From: Pseudoalteromonas rubra
GTDB lineage: Bacteria > Pseudomonadota > Gammaproteobacteria > Enterobacterales > Alteromonadaceae
NCBI RefSeq assembly: GCF_000238295.3
Contig: NZ_AHCD03000031.1
Coordinates: forward strand, 59,833-123,832
Direction: 5' to 3'
Length of the DNA: 64,000 nucleotides
Positions 23,115-31,080 of this stretch are shown one piece after another. Below the pieces are notes generated by a model. The model ran no database searches, was not told the origin of the DNA, and worked only from the letters and a program-made list of their open reading frames with translations. The position numbers and the translations under genes are program-made. Each line of letters begins with the position of its first letter. Position 1 is the stretch's first letter.

Positions 23115-24854
23115 ATGATGATGCAGAGTATACGACAACGTGGATTTACCCTGATTAAAGTTATGCTACTGAGTTCAGTGGCCAGCGTGGTTGTGTTTGC
23201 TGCATTTAAAGATACCCTGGTACAAGAGCGCCTGAGTGGTAACTATCAAAAAGACCTCAATGCCCGTCTCCTGGCCGAAAAAGGGGTTATAGAGCGGGGT
23301 CAGGCACTTAAAGCCGCCATCACCAATAACGCCAATCTGACACTTGAGCAAGCAGTACAGCAGATAGGTGCGGGGCTGGGCACTGGCGAACTCGACGGGA
23401 CAAGCTATGACGCACAGTTGTCAGTCAATGGAGACGAAGTGTCGATTGCCAGCCTGGGTCAGCGTTATGACGATCAGGCGCATGCGCGAATGGTTTCTTA
23501 CTTTAAATACACGCCAGCCGAACGCAGCTCAGTGTTTCAAAATGCGGTAACCGGATGCAAAGGGGTTAATCTGGCTGGTAGTGGTCTGGTTGACAGCTAT
23601 GACTCCACTGTGGGCAGTTATGAAGATACGCGCACCAGCAATGGTGATGTGAATACTGTGATTGGTGATGCCGATGTGGTACTGAATGGTCATTCACCCA
23701 TTATGGGTGATGTAAAAGCATCGGGCATCTTGTATCTCAAAGGGTCTTCACCTGTCGTTGGCACTGTGCAATCGAATACCGGGATCGACATTTCTGCGGG
23801 CAGCGGGGTGCGGGTTGACGGAGATGTGCTCACTCAGGGGTTTGTTAAACACAATGGCGGTCAGATAACCGGGATACTGCGCGCAAACGGTGATGTGAGC
23901 ATGAAGTGGGGCGCTGAGATCCTCAATCAAAATCAGGCTGAGCTAGATATCATGTATGGGGGAACGGGGAGTTTCCAGAGTAGTCATGTTCAGGACGGGC
24001 TGCATTACTCCGCTGATCGTTTTAACGTGAACCCTGAGGTTGAAGCGGTGCGTGTTTATGATCCAAGCTCGCCAGATTATGACCCTAATGACCCTGACAA
24101 AGAATGTGACCCGCTGGCTTTACCGCTCAATATGCCTTCAGTGATCGACAGCAATAATAACTACGCGGATTTTACGGTTGGTGCGCAGACCGACTATGTC
24201 TTCACGCCCAGTGAAGGCCGTTATATACGGGGTGGCAGCGGTACCTGGTCCTCGAGTCCTGCCGACATCTATTTGTTCCAGCATCTGACGCAAAATCATG
24301 GCCAGAGTAATACCAGCGAGTATGTCTTTGGCATGAAAAACATGAAGCTCACCAGTGATGGCACCATTACCATAGAAGGCGGAGACGTGATCTGGCTGGT
24401 TGATGGGGATCTCAAAATGACGGGCCACACCAGTATCACTATCAAAGCGGGCAGCAGCCTGGCCATTTTTGTCACCGGAAAAGTGGATTTTGGTGCGAGC
24501 GGAGTAGTGCTGACAGAGCAGGAAGGGTTGACTGACAGTGGTTTTCCAAGCCTGAGCATCTTCTCATCCTACTCAGGCCAGAATGGCATCACAATGCGAG
24601 GGGCCAGTTCAATGTACGCTGTCATATATGCGCCGGTGACCAGCATTGCTATGCGCGGCAGTGGCCAGTTTTATGGCACCATTCGTGGTGCAACCATAGA
24701 TGCGACGGGCGGCAGTGGTGTGCACTTTGATGAAGCGCTGAAAAACTTCAATCTTGGCAATGGTGGCGTGATCACGCCGGCAAAACTGGAGTTTATGGGG
24801 TGGCGTTTTGAGTCTGGTGACGAGTACCAGACACCCGATGAAGAGGAAGATTAA
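23115..24854 (+). CDS. PilX-like minor pilin fused to a large repetitive β-rich domain, with Glu5 replaced by Lys
   Basis: 579 residues, far longer than PilX (about 170-200). The N-terminus has the prepilin pattern RG/FTLIKVMLLSSVASVVVFAA, but mature residue 5 is Lys, not the near-invariant Glu. QERLSGNYQKDLNARLLAEKG (about 35-55) matches PilX. Residues about 150-290 are short glycine-rich strands (NGDVNTVIGDADVVLNGHSP, GDVKASG, GDVLTQG) like bactofilin or β-helix repeats. The last 200 residues, with TIKAGSSLAIFVTGKVDFGASG, resemble the DUF7305 domain found behind PilX in gammaproteobacteria. Only four bases separate it from pilW. It may be a surface adhesin at the pilus tip. Confidence 0.72.
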   Translation: MMMQSIRQRGFTLIKVMLLSSVASVVVFAAFKDTLVQERLSGNYQKDLNARLLAEKGVIERGQALKAAITNNANLTLEQAVQQIGAGLGTGELDGTSYDAQLSVNGDEVSIASLGQRYDDQAHARMVSYFKYTPAERSSVFQNAVTGCKGVNLAGSGLVDSYDSTVGSYEDTRTSNGDVNTVIGDADVVLNGHSPIMGDVKASGILYLKGSSPVVGTVQSNTGIDISAGSGVRVDGDVLTQGFVKHNGGQITGILRANGDVSMKWGAEILNQNQAELDIMYGGTGSFQSSHVQDGLHYSADRFNVNPEVEAVRVYDPSSPDYDPNDPDKECDPLALPLNMPSVIDSNNNYADFTVGAQTDYVFTPSEGRYIRGGSGTWSSSPADIYLFQHLTQNHGQSNTSEYVFGMKNMKLTSDGTITIEGGDVIWLVDGDLKMTGHTSITIKAGSSLAIFVTGKVDFGASGVVLTEQEGLTDSGFPSLSIFSSYSGQNGITMRGASSMYAVIYAPVTSIAMRGSGQFYGTIRGATIDATGGSGVHFDEALKNFNLGNGGVITPAKLEFMGWRFESGDEYQTPDEEED

Positions 24855-25008
24855 CCTGCCTGACAATTGTTTAGAAAAATTTTTCTCGCCTGTTTAAACC
24901 TTTTATTGTCCCACGCGCGTCTTATCCTCCAAACATCGCACCATTGGGTTACTTTCTTTATGGCACCTGATATGTCACGATGATGACTCGCAAGCGAAGG
25001 AATACTCT

Positions 25009-25560
25009 ATGATAATCAATGCCAAAGAGGCATTTAACCCAGATACGATTGAGCTGTTAGTGCAGCGCGCTCAGCAAGGCGAGCAAGCTGCGTTTGAACA
25101 GCTCTATCAGCAGTGTTATCGCAGGGTGTATGGACTGTGTTTACGTTTGCTTGCTGATCAGGCCCATGCGGAAGATGCGACACAGGAGGTGTTTGTGCAG
25201 CTTTGGCACAAAATTGCCCAGTTTCAGGGCCAGTCAAAGTTCACTACCTGGCTGCATAGTGTCACATCGAATGTCGCGATCAGTTATTTACGTAAACAAA
25301 AAAACTGGCTGCAAAAAGTGGTTAGCCTCGAAGACAGTGGGATGGAACACGCCGAGATAATGCAATGCCAATCGCTCAATGGGCTCGACAAACTGATCCT
25401 ACGATTGCCGGAGCGAGCGCGACTGGTGTTTGTTTTGCACGCGGTAGAAGGGTACCGCCATGAAGAAGTCGCCAATATGTTGAATATGGCGGTGGGCTCA
25501 AGTAAATCGCAGTTTCACCGGGCCAGGAAATTGCTACAGGAGTGGTATGACAATGAGTAA
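25009..25560 (+). CDS. ECF-type RNA polymerase sigma factor
   Basis: 183 residues. Region 2 holds AFEQLYQQCYRRVYGLCLRLL and DATQEVFVQLW, the core-binding and -10 recognition part. Region 4 holds LPERARLVFVLHAVEGYRHEEVANML with a helix-turn-helix. Length and lack of regions 1 and 3 show the ECF class. The next gene overlaps its stop and probably encodes the partner that controls it. Target promoters are not evident, though such genes often activate themselves. Confidence 0.9.
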   Translation: MIINAKEAFNPDTIELLVQRAQQGEQAAFEQLYQQCYRRVYGLCLRLLADQAHAEDATQEVFVQLWHKIAQFQGQSKFTTWLHSVTSNVAISYLRKQKNWLQKVVSLEDSGMEHAEIMQCQSLNGLDKLILRLPERARLVFVLHAVEGYRHEEVANMLNMAVGSSKSQFHRARKLLQEWYDNE

Positions 25561-26038
25561 ACCAACATTTGAGCAGTTTCTGAAACAACAGCTGCCGCGG
25601 CAGCAAGATCAGGACCAGCTGCCTGAACCACAAAGAGATTTGTGGCAGGGTATTGAAAAAGCTATCAATGTATCCAGCACAGAGGTTCCATCACGCAGTC
25701 CCTGGATAAAATTGGCGGGGGTCGCTGCCTGTGTATCGGCTGGTTTATTGAGCTGGCAGGTCATTATGACGCAGCCCAGGCAAGATACCATGACTCATAT
25801 GAGCGCTTTTTTTGAGCAGAAGAAACAGACATTATTGGTTCAGTATGAGGCGCAACCCGCTTTGACGAAAGACTGGCAAGGACCACTGCAGGAACTGGAG
25901 GAAGCAGAGCAGGCGATTAAGCTGGCACTGATGAAAGATCCGGACAACGCAGCCCTGCTCAAGATGCTGGCACAGGTTTACCAGCAGCAGTTAGATTTAA
26001 TCACTAAGGTACATCAGCCCCAGTGGCAACAGATTTAG
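25547..26038 (+). CDS. Single-span membrane protein, probable anti-sigma partner
   Basis: 163 residues. A charged N-terminal cytoplasmic part (1-50) is followed by one membrane helix (about 53-73, KLAGVAACVSAGLLSWQVI). The periplasmic part is rich in Glu, Gln and Leu and probably coiled (ELEEAEQAIKLALMKDPDNAALLKMLAQVYQQQ). It has no zinc-binding HXXXCXXC motif. The topology and overlap with the sigma gene point to an anti-sigma role; this is inference. AGGAG at 25538 could serve the ATG at 25547 or the one at 25553. Confidence 0.7.
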   Translation: MTMSKPTFEQFLKQQLPRQQDQDQLPEPQRDLWQGIEKAINVSSTEVPSRSPWIKLAGVAACVSAGLLSWQVIMTQPRQDTMTHMSAFFEQKKQTLLVQYEAQPALTKDWQGPLQELEEAEQAIKLALMKDPDNAALLKMLAQVYQQQLDLITKVHQPQWQQI

Positions 26039-26047
26039 GAGAGAAGC

Positions 26048-26989
26048 ATGAAAGCAATCATTTTTGGACTGGCTACGCTGCCGCTGTTTGCCCTGGCGGG
26101 TGACAAGATTGACGAACAGATAGAAATACCGCTGGATGGCAAAGTCGTTATTGAAAGCCAGCGTGGTAAAGTGACAATTAAATCATGGGATAAGCCAAGC
26201 TTTCAGGTCAGTGGTGAACTGGACGAACTGGCCGAAGGTTATACGTTGGAAACGCAGGGCAATGTGACTGAGTTTATCGTTAAAATGCCACGTCGTAGTA
26301 AGAGCTGGAACAATCAGCGAGATGGTTCTCGGCTGACCATTTATATGCCAAGGCAAAGCGAGCTTAACTTTGAAGGGGTGAGTGTTGACGTGGATGTCAG
26401 TCATTTTGAGGCTGGTGTGGCCGTAACCACAGTCAACGGGGACATTGAGGCCAATGAGCTCAGCGGCAAGGTTGAACTGGAAACCGTAAATGGCGACATT
26501 GAAGGCAAAAAATTATCTGGCAATATTCGTTATGAAACGGTCAATGGTGATATCGAAGATATGGCATCAAATGGCAAGCTGCGTTTCAATGCGGTCAATG
26601 GCGGTATTGATAGTGTGACTCAGGCCACTGACATTCGCGTTGAAAACGTCAATGGAGAAGTCGATTTTGATATTGCCAGTCTGAAAGACTTACGCATGAG
26701 CACTGTGAATGGTGAAATCAGCGTGCGTTTGAGAGCGCTCGAAAAAAGCGCGAATATTCGCTTTGAGTCGGTTAGTGGAGATGTTGACTTTTACTTCCCG
26801 GCGGAGCTGTCTGCACGCTTTGACATTGATGCCCATGCAGGTGGACGGATCATCAATGAGCTTTCAACAGACAAAGAGAAGAAAGCCAAATATGGCCCAT
26901 CCCGGGAACTTGAATTTGTGGTCAAAGAGGGGGATGTGGATGTGGAAATCGATACTGTCAGCGGACGCATTGCATTAAAGAAACTGTAA
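26048..26989 (+). CDS. Secreted DUF4097-family β-repeat protein
   Basis: 313 residues with a signal peptide ending FALAG (about 1-18). The body is a ladder of short strands in which VNGDIE or a close variant recurs about every 20 residues (TTVNGDIE, ETVNGDIE, ETVNGDIE, NAVNGGID, ENVNGEVD, STVNGEIS, ESVSGDVD), typical of DUF4097 adhesin-like β-helices. AGGAGAG precedes the ATG. It is the third gene after the sigma factor and membrane protein, a grouping common in Alteromonadales. Role unknown; an envelope-stress output or sensor is possible. Confidence 0.85.
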   Translation: MKAIIFGLATLPLFALAGDKIDEQIEIPLDGKVVIESQRGKVTIKSWDKPSFQVSGELDELAEGYTLETQGNVTEFIVKMPRRSKSWNNQRDGSRLTIYMPRQSELNFEGVSVDVDVSHFEAGVAVTTVNGDIEANELSGKVELETVNGDIEGKKLSGNIRYETVNGDIEDMASNGKLRFNAVNGGIDSVTQATDIRVENVNGEVDFDIASLKDLRMSTVNGEISVRLRALEKSANIRFESVSGDVDFYFPAELSARFDIDAHAGGRIINELSTDKEKKAKYGPSRELEFVVKEGDVDVEIDTVSGRIALKKL

Positions 26990-27108
26990 TGCAGCGATGG
27001 GGGCGCGCAATGCGTCTCCTGTGGCCCACATTAGAGCGATAATCAAGATTCATTTCCACCCCAATTGCGTATACAATAACAGGTCTTTCCCTTAGTGTTT
27101 GTAGTGAT

Positions 27109-28488
27109 ATGGCGAAACCTGATCAACAAGTCGATACCCTAAAAGTCCCTCCCCACTCCATCGAGGCTGAACAGTCTGTACTTGGTGGACTTATGCTTGA
27201 TAATCAGGCGTTTGATAGGGTGGCAGAGCTGGTCGTGGCACAGGACTTTTATACCCGCACCCATAAGTTGATATTTGAGGCAATGACTAAGCTGGTTGAA
27301 GTCAGTCAGCCAATTGACCTTATCACTATTTCAGAAAACCTCGAGAAGAATAACCAGTTAGAAACTGTGGGTGGCTTTGCGTATCTGGCTGAGATTGCAA
27401 AAAATACTCCCAGTGCCGCTAATATCGATGCTTATGCCAGCATAGTGCGAGAGCGAGCGGTGGTCCGTGAGATGATCACGGTTGCCAATGAAATTGCTGA
27501 GGCGGGTTTCAACCCGGAAGGACGCGACAGCCACGAACTACTGGATCTGGCGGAAAGTAAAGTATTCAAAATCGCTGAGCAACGCACTAAGAGTACCGAG
27601 GGCCCGCAGAGTATTCACAGTATTCTGGAAAAAACCGTGGATAAGATCGAAGAGCTTTACCAGTCACCGCAGGATGGTGTAACCGGGGTGAGCACGGGCT
27701 ACTCTGATCTTGACCAGATGACCGCAGGCCTGCAACCGTCAGACCTGATCATAGTCGCGGCACGTCCGTCGATGGGTAAAACCACCTTTGCGATGAACCT
27801 GGCTGAACACGCTGCTATGACGCAGGATAAGCCAGTGCTTATTTACTCACTGGAGATGCCTTCAGAACAGATCATGATGAGGATGCTGGCCTCGCTGGGA
27901 CGGATTAACCAGACTAAGGTCAGGACGGGTCAGCTGGATGATGATGATTGGGCACGCCTGTCATCAACAATGGGCTTGCTAATGGAAAAGGGTCAAATGT
28001 ACATCGATGATGCCTCCGGTCTGACGCCGACCGATGTACGCTCCCGGGCCCGACGGATCGCGCGCGACCATGGCGGGATCAGCATGATCATGGTCGACTA
28101 CTTGCAGTTAATGCGAGTCCCCAGTTTATCGGATAACCGGACCTTAGAAATCGCCGAAATTTCTCGTTCACTGAAGGCGTTGGCCAAAGAACTTCAGTGC
28201 CCGGTGATTGCCCTGTCTCAGCTTAACCGTACGCTGGAGCAGCGGGCAGATAAACGCCCGGTAAACTCAGACTTACGTGAATCAGGCTCCATCGAGCAGG
28301 ATGCCGACTTAATCATGTTTATCTACCGGGATGAGGTATATAACGATGACAGCCCGGATAAAGGCGTTGCAGAAATTATTATCGGTAAACAGCGTAATGG
28401 TCCGATTGGTAAGGTTAGGTTAACCTTCCAGGGGCAATTCTCTCGGTTCGATAATTATGCCGGTCCGGCTGTGGATGACGAATACTAA
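27109..28488 (+). CDS. dnaB: Replicative DNA helicase
   Basis: Hexameric helicase that unwinds DNA ahead of the fork and binds primase. 459 residues (E. coli 471). The N-terminal domain (HSIEAEQSVLGGLMLDNQAFD) is followed by a linker and a RecA-like domain with Walker A ARPSMGKTTFAMN, Walker B IMVDYLQLM, and the DLRESGSIEQDAD arginine-finger region. No intein interrupts it. Upstream of alr, as in many gammaproteobacteria. Confidence 0.97.
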   Translation: MAKPDQQVDTLKVPPHSIEAEQSVLGGLMLDNQAFDRVAELVVAQDFYTRTHKLIFEAMTKLVEVSQPIDLITISENLEKNNQLETVGGFAYLAEIAKNTPSAANIDAYASIVRERAVVREMITVANEIAEAGFNPEGRDSHELLDLAESKVFKIAEQRTKSTEGPQSIHSILEKTVDKIEELYQSPQDGVTGVSTGYSDLDQMTAGLQPSDLIIVAARPSMGKTTFAMNLAEHAAMTQDKPVLIYSLEMPSEQIMMRMLASLGRINQTKVRTGQLDDDDWARLSSTMGLLMEKGQMYIDDASGLTPTDVRSRARRIARDHGGISMIMVDYLQLMRVPSLSDNRTLEIAEISRSLKALAKELQCPVIALSQLNRTLEQRADKRPVNSDLRESGSIEQDADLIMFIYRDEVYNDDSPDKGVAEIIIGKQRNGPIGKVRLTFQGQFSRFDNYAGPAVDDEY

Positions 28489-28536
28489 AGTATTCGTCCT
28501 TTGTGACTAAATCGGCAGCCCGAATTAGGAGTATGT

Positions 28537-29625
28537 ATGCGCCTGGCAACCGCCGAAATTAACCTCACGGCTTTAAGCTATAATTTAAAACAGATTAAGG
28601 TACTGGCACCTGGTACACGGGTTATGGCTGTGCTTAAGGCCAATGCCTATGGCCATGGTCTGGTTAAAATTGCACAGCACCTCAATGATGCAGATGCCTT
28701 TGCGGTCGCACGTATTGATGAAGCGCTGGCTTTGCGTGCCGGTGGCCTGACTAAACCAATCGTGTTACTTGAAGGCTTCTTCAACCGTGCCGATTTGCCT
28801 ATTCTTATCGCCAATAACTTTGAAACCATTATTCATGATGAAAACCAGCTGCGGGCCATTGAGACCAGTCAACTGGACGCGCGTTTATCGGTTTGGCTCA
28901 AAGTAGACACAGGGATGCACCGCCTGGGCGTTGAGCCCGTGCAGTTTGAGGCATTTTATCAGCGCCTCAAAGCCTGCAACAACGTTGATCCCAAGATTAA
29001 GCTGATGACACATTTCTCCTGTGCGGATGATGTTCACAGCACACAAACACAGGTTCAGATTACCGCGTTTGAGCGTCTGGTAAAGAGTAAACCCGAAGCT
29101 AAATGTCTGGCCAATTCAGCAGGTGTAATAGGCTGGCCACAGTCACATGGCGACTGGATCCGGCCCGGTTTGATGATGTATGGGGTGTCACCTATGCTGG
29201 ACCAGGTTGGCACTGAGCATGGCCTGAAGCCTGTGATGCGCCTGAAAACTCGGGTGATTGCCATCAAATCATTGGCAGCCGGAGAAAAGGTTGGGTACGG
29301 TGGCCGCTGGCAAAGTGACCAACAAACTCAGTTGGCTATTGTGGCTATGGGTTATGGGGATGGCTATCCGCGTAATGCGAGGGATGGGACACCCGTAGTC
29401 ATAAGAGGTAAGCGCTATGGCATTGTTGGTGCTGTCTCTATGGATATGATCACGGTGGACATAGGCTGTAACCCGGATGACATTAGCGTTGGTGACGAGG
29501 TTGAAATGTGGGGCCCTGCGCTGCCTGTTGAAGAAGTGGCAGTGTGCGCAGGTACTATCCCCTATGAATTGCTATGCAATATCACTCCGCGGGTAAGCTA
29601 TGATTACCTTGCTGAGGCAGACTGA
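28537..29625 (+). CDS. alr: Alanine racemase
   Basis: Makes D-alanine for peptidoglycan. 362 residues. The PLP lysine is Lys34 in VLKANAYGHG, and the second catalytic base Tyr lies in GYGGRW. HRLGV and SMDMITVD are family motifs. TTAGGAG precedes the ATG. It follows dnaB by 48 bases, the enteric dnaB-alr order. Confidence 0.96.
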   Translation: MRLATAEINLTALSYNLKQIKVLAPGTRVMAVLKANAYGHGLVKIAQHLNDADAFAVARIDEALALRAGGLTKPIVLLEGFFNRADLPILIANNFETIIHDENQLRAIETSQLDARLSVWLKVDTGMHRLGVEPVQFEAFYQRLKACNNVDPKIKLMTHFSCADDVHSTQTQVQITAFERLVKSKPEAKCLANSAGVIGWPQSHGDWIRPGLMMYGVSPMLDQVGTEHGLKPVMRLKTRVIAIKSLAAGEKVGYGGRWQSDQQTQLAIVAMGYGDGYPRNARDGTPVVIRGKRYGIVGAVSMDMITVDIGCNPDDISVGDEVEMWGPALPVEEVAVCAGTIPYELLCNITPRVSYDYLAEAD

Positions 29626-29634
29626 GCGGACTGT

Positions 29635-30066
29635 CTATTCCAATAACTGGCCGTGCAAGGTCGCGACGATAGCACGGCTACCTGCATGATCTCTGTGTTC
29701 CCCGAGATAGATCCCCTGCCAGGTGCCTAATTGCAGGCGTCCCTGACTAACCGGGATTGTGACCTCACAACCCAGTGTACTCGACTTAATGTGAGCCGGC
29801 ATGTCATCGTCCCCTTCGTAATCATGGCGATAGTAACTTTGCCGTTCGGGCACAAAGTGGTTGAAGTGACTTTCCATATCCATACGTACGGTGGGGTCGG
29901 CATTTTCATTGATGGTGAGACTGGCAGACGTATGCTGTATAAACAAATGCAACAAGCCTACTTTGTAGTAACCCAGCTGCGGTAGTTGGGTCAGGACCTC
30001 GTCATCAATCAAATGAAAGCCGCGTTGACGCGGCCTGAGTGTGATGTGTGTTTGATGCCAGCTCAT
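29635..30066 (-). CDS. yjbQ: YjbQ family protein (secondary thiamine-phosphate synthase family)
   Basis: 143 residues, UPF0047. HTSASLTINENADP and the C-terminal GTWQGIYLGEHRDHAGSR are signatures. Some members have weak thiamine-phosphate synthase activity, but the true function is uncertain. Its start overlaps the stop of the upstream CheX-like gene (ATGA type), so the two are translated together. Convergent with alr. The main thiamine genes are 16 kb away. Confidence 0.88.
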   Translation of the reverse strand: MSWHQTHITLRPRQRGFHLIDDEVLTQLPQLGYYKVGLLHLFIQHTSASLTINENADPTVRMDMESHFNHFVPERQSYYRHDYEGDDDMPAHIKSSTLGCEVTIPVSQGRLQLGTWQGIYLGEHRDHAGSRAIVATLHGQLLE

Positions 30067-30530
30067 AGCTTATCGAAACTCACCTCTATATTGGCGTTAC
30101 CGTCATCTGACGTGAATGGCATGATGATCTTTGGACCTTCACACTTGTGGGTGATGGTGTGGCCAGGCCCGGACACCACGATGGGGGTGGCCATATCAAA
30201 CTCATAGCCTTTCTCGCCCAGTAAATTTTTTGCGCCACCTGTGACCATGTTGGTGATTTCGCCAACCATATCAGTGACTTCTTCATTAATCTTTTCCGGG
30301 CGCTCACCCAGCATTCTTTCCATAATGGTCAGAGCCAGACCTTCATCAAAGCTGATAGAAAAGGAGCCTTTGGTCTGCGGGCCCACCATGCCAATCAACC
30401 CGGACACATCGCCGCGTGCCACCTCATCTTTTTTAATCTTAGGCTTACCAGGCGTTAGTTCTGTTTGTGCCATGGTGGCCAGTACATTCATCAGAGACGA
30501 TAAAAAAGGGTTGATGAATTCTACATTCAT
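30063..30530 (-). CDS. CheX-like phosphatase domain protein
   Basis: 155 residues. The EITNMVTGGAKN helix carries the ExxN pair that CheX and related CheC/FliY proteins use to hydrolyse phospho-CheY. MNVEFINPFLSSLMNVLATM at the start and the SGPGHTITH strand match single-domain CheX proteins. No chemotaxis gene is nearby; it is coupled to yjbQ. The target response regulator is unknown. Confidence 0.82.
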   Translation of the reverse strand: MNVEFINPFLSSLMNVLATMAQTELTPGKPKIKKDEVARGDVSGLIGMVGPQTKGSFSISFDEGLALTIMERMLGERPEKINEEVTDMVGEITNMVTGGAKNLLGEKGYEFDMATPIVVSGPGHTITHKCEGPKIIMPFTSDDGNANIEVSFDKL

Positions 30531-30602
30531 ATGCTTCTTCCCTAGGTTCCTACATTGTAACGGACGCTGAATTAAGTGTAGTGGGCTTTTTACTATGCTG
30601 CA

Positions 30603-31037
30603 CTACTCATTACATTTTCCACAACGCCCGTGTGCTTCAATCGTTTGTGCTTTAACTAGAAAGCCATGCTCGGCAGCCAGGTTATTCAGTTCATGCGAAA
30701 TGGAATTGGAATGCAGCTCTTGTACGTGACCACAGGAATCGCAGATCAATAATTGCACAGGGTGAATACAATCAAAGTGATGGCACAACATAAATGCATT
30801 CGTGCTTTCAATCTTATGGATAAACCCTAATTCTGAGAGAAAATCTAATGCGCGATACACAGTTGCTGGCTTAGCCCCGGATTCGGTCAGCTTGAGCTCT
30901 TCCAACAGGTCATAGGCGCCCACGCCGCCTTGTTTGGCAGCGAGTAAGCGAAAAACTTTCTCTCGGATAGGGGTAAAACGTGCCCCCCGATTGTCACAAA
31001 CTTGCTTAGCTTTACTTACCAGTTGTTCTATATTCAT
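30603..31037 (-). CDS. zur: Fur-family zinc uptake regulator
   Basis: 144 residues. The N-terminal winged helix (RFTPIREKVFRLLAAKQGGVGAYDLL, then KPATVYRALDFL) is followed by a dimerisation domain with the regulatory metal ligands in CHHFDCIH. CDSC and CGKC form the structural zinc site. The HGRCGKC ending and the spacing favour Zur over Fur. When zinc-loaded it represses zinc uptake genes; none is adjacent. Confidence 0.87.
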   Translation of the reverse strand: MNIEQLVSKAKQVCDNRGARFTPIREKVFRLLAAKQGGVGAYDLLEELKLTESGAKPATVYRALDFLSELGFIHKIESTNAFMLCHHFDCIHPVQLLICDSCGHVQELHSNSISHELNNLAAEHGFLVKAQTIEAHGRCGKCNE

Positions 31038-31080
31038 GTTCTAAATCCTTACACTGCCATGCAATACTAACATATTCTTT

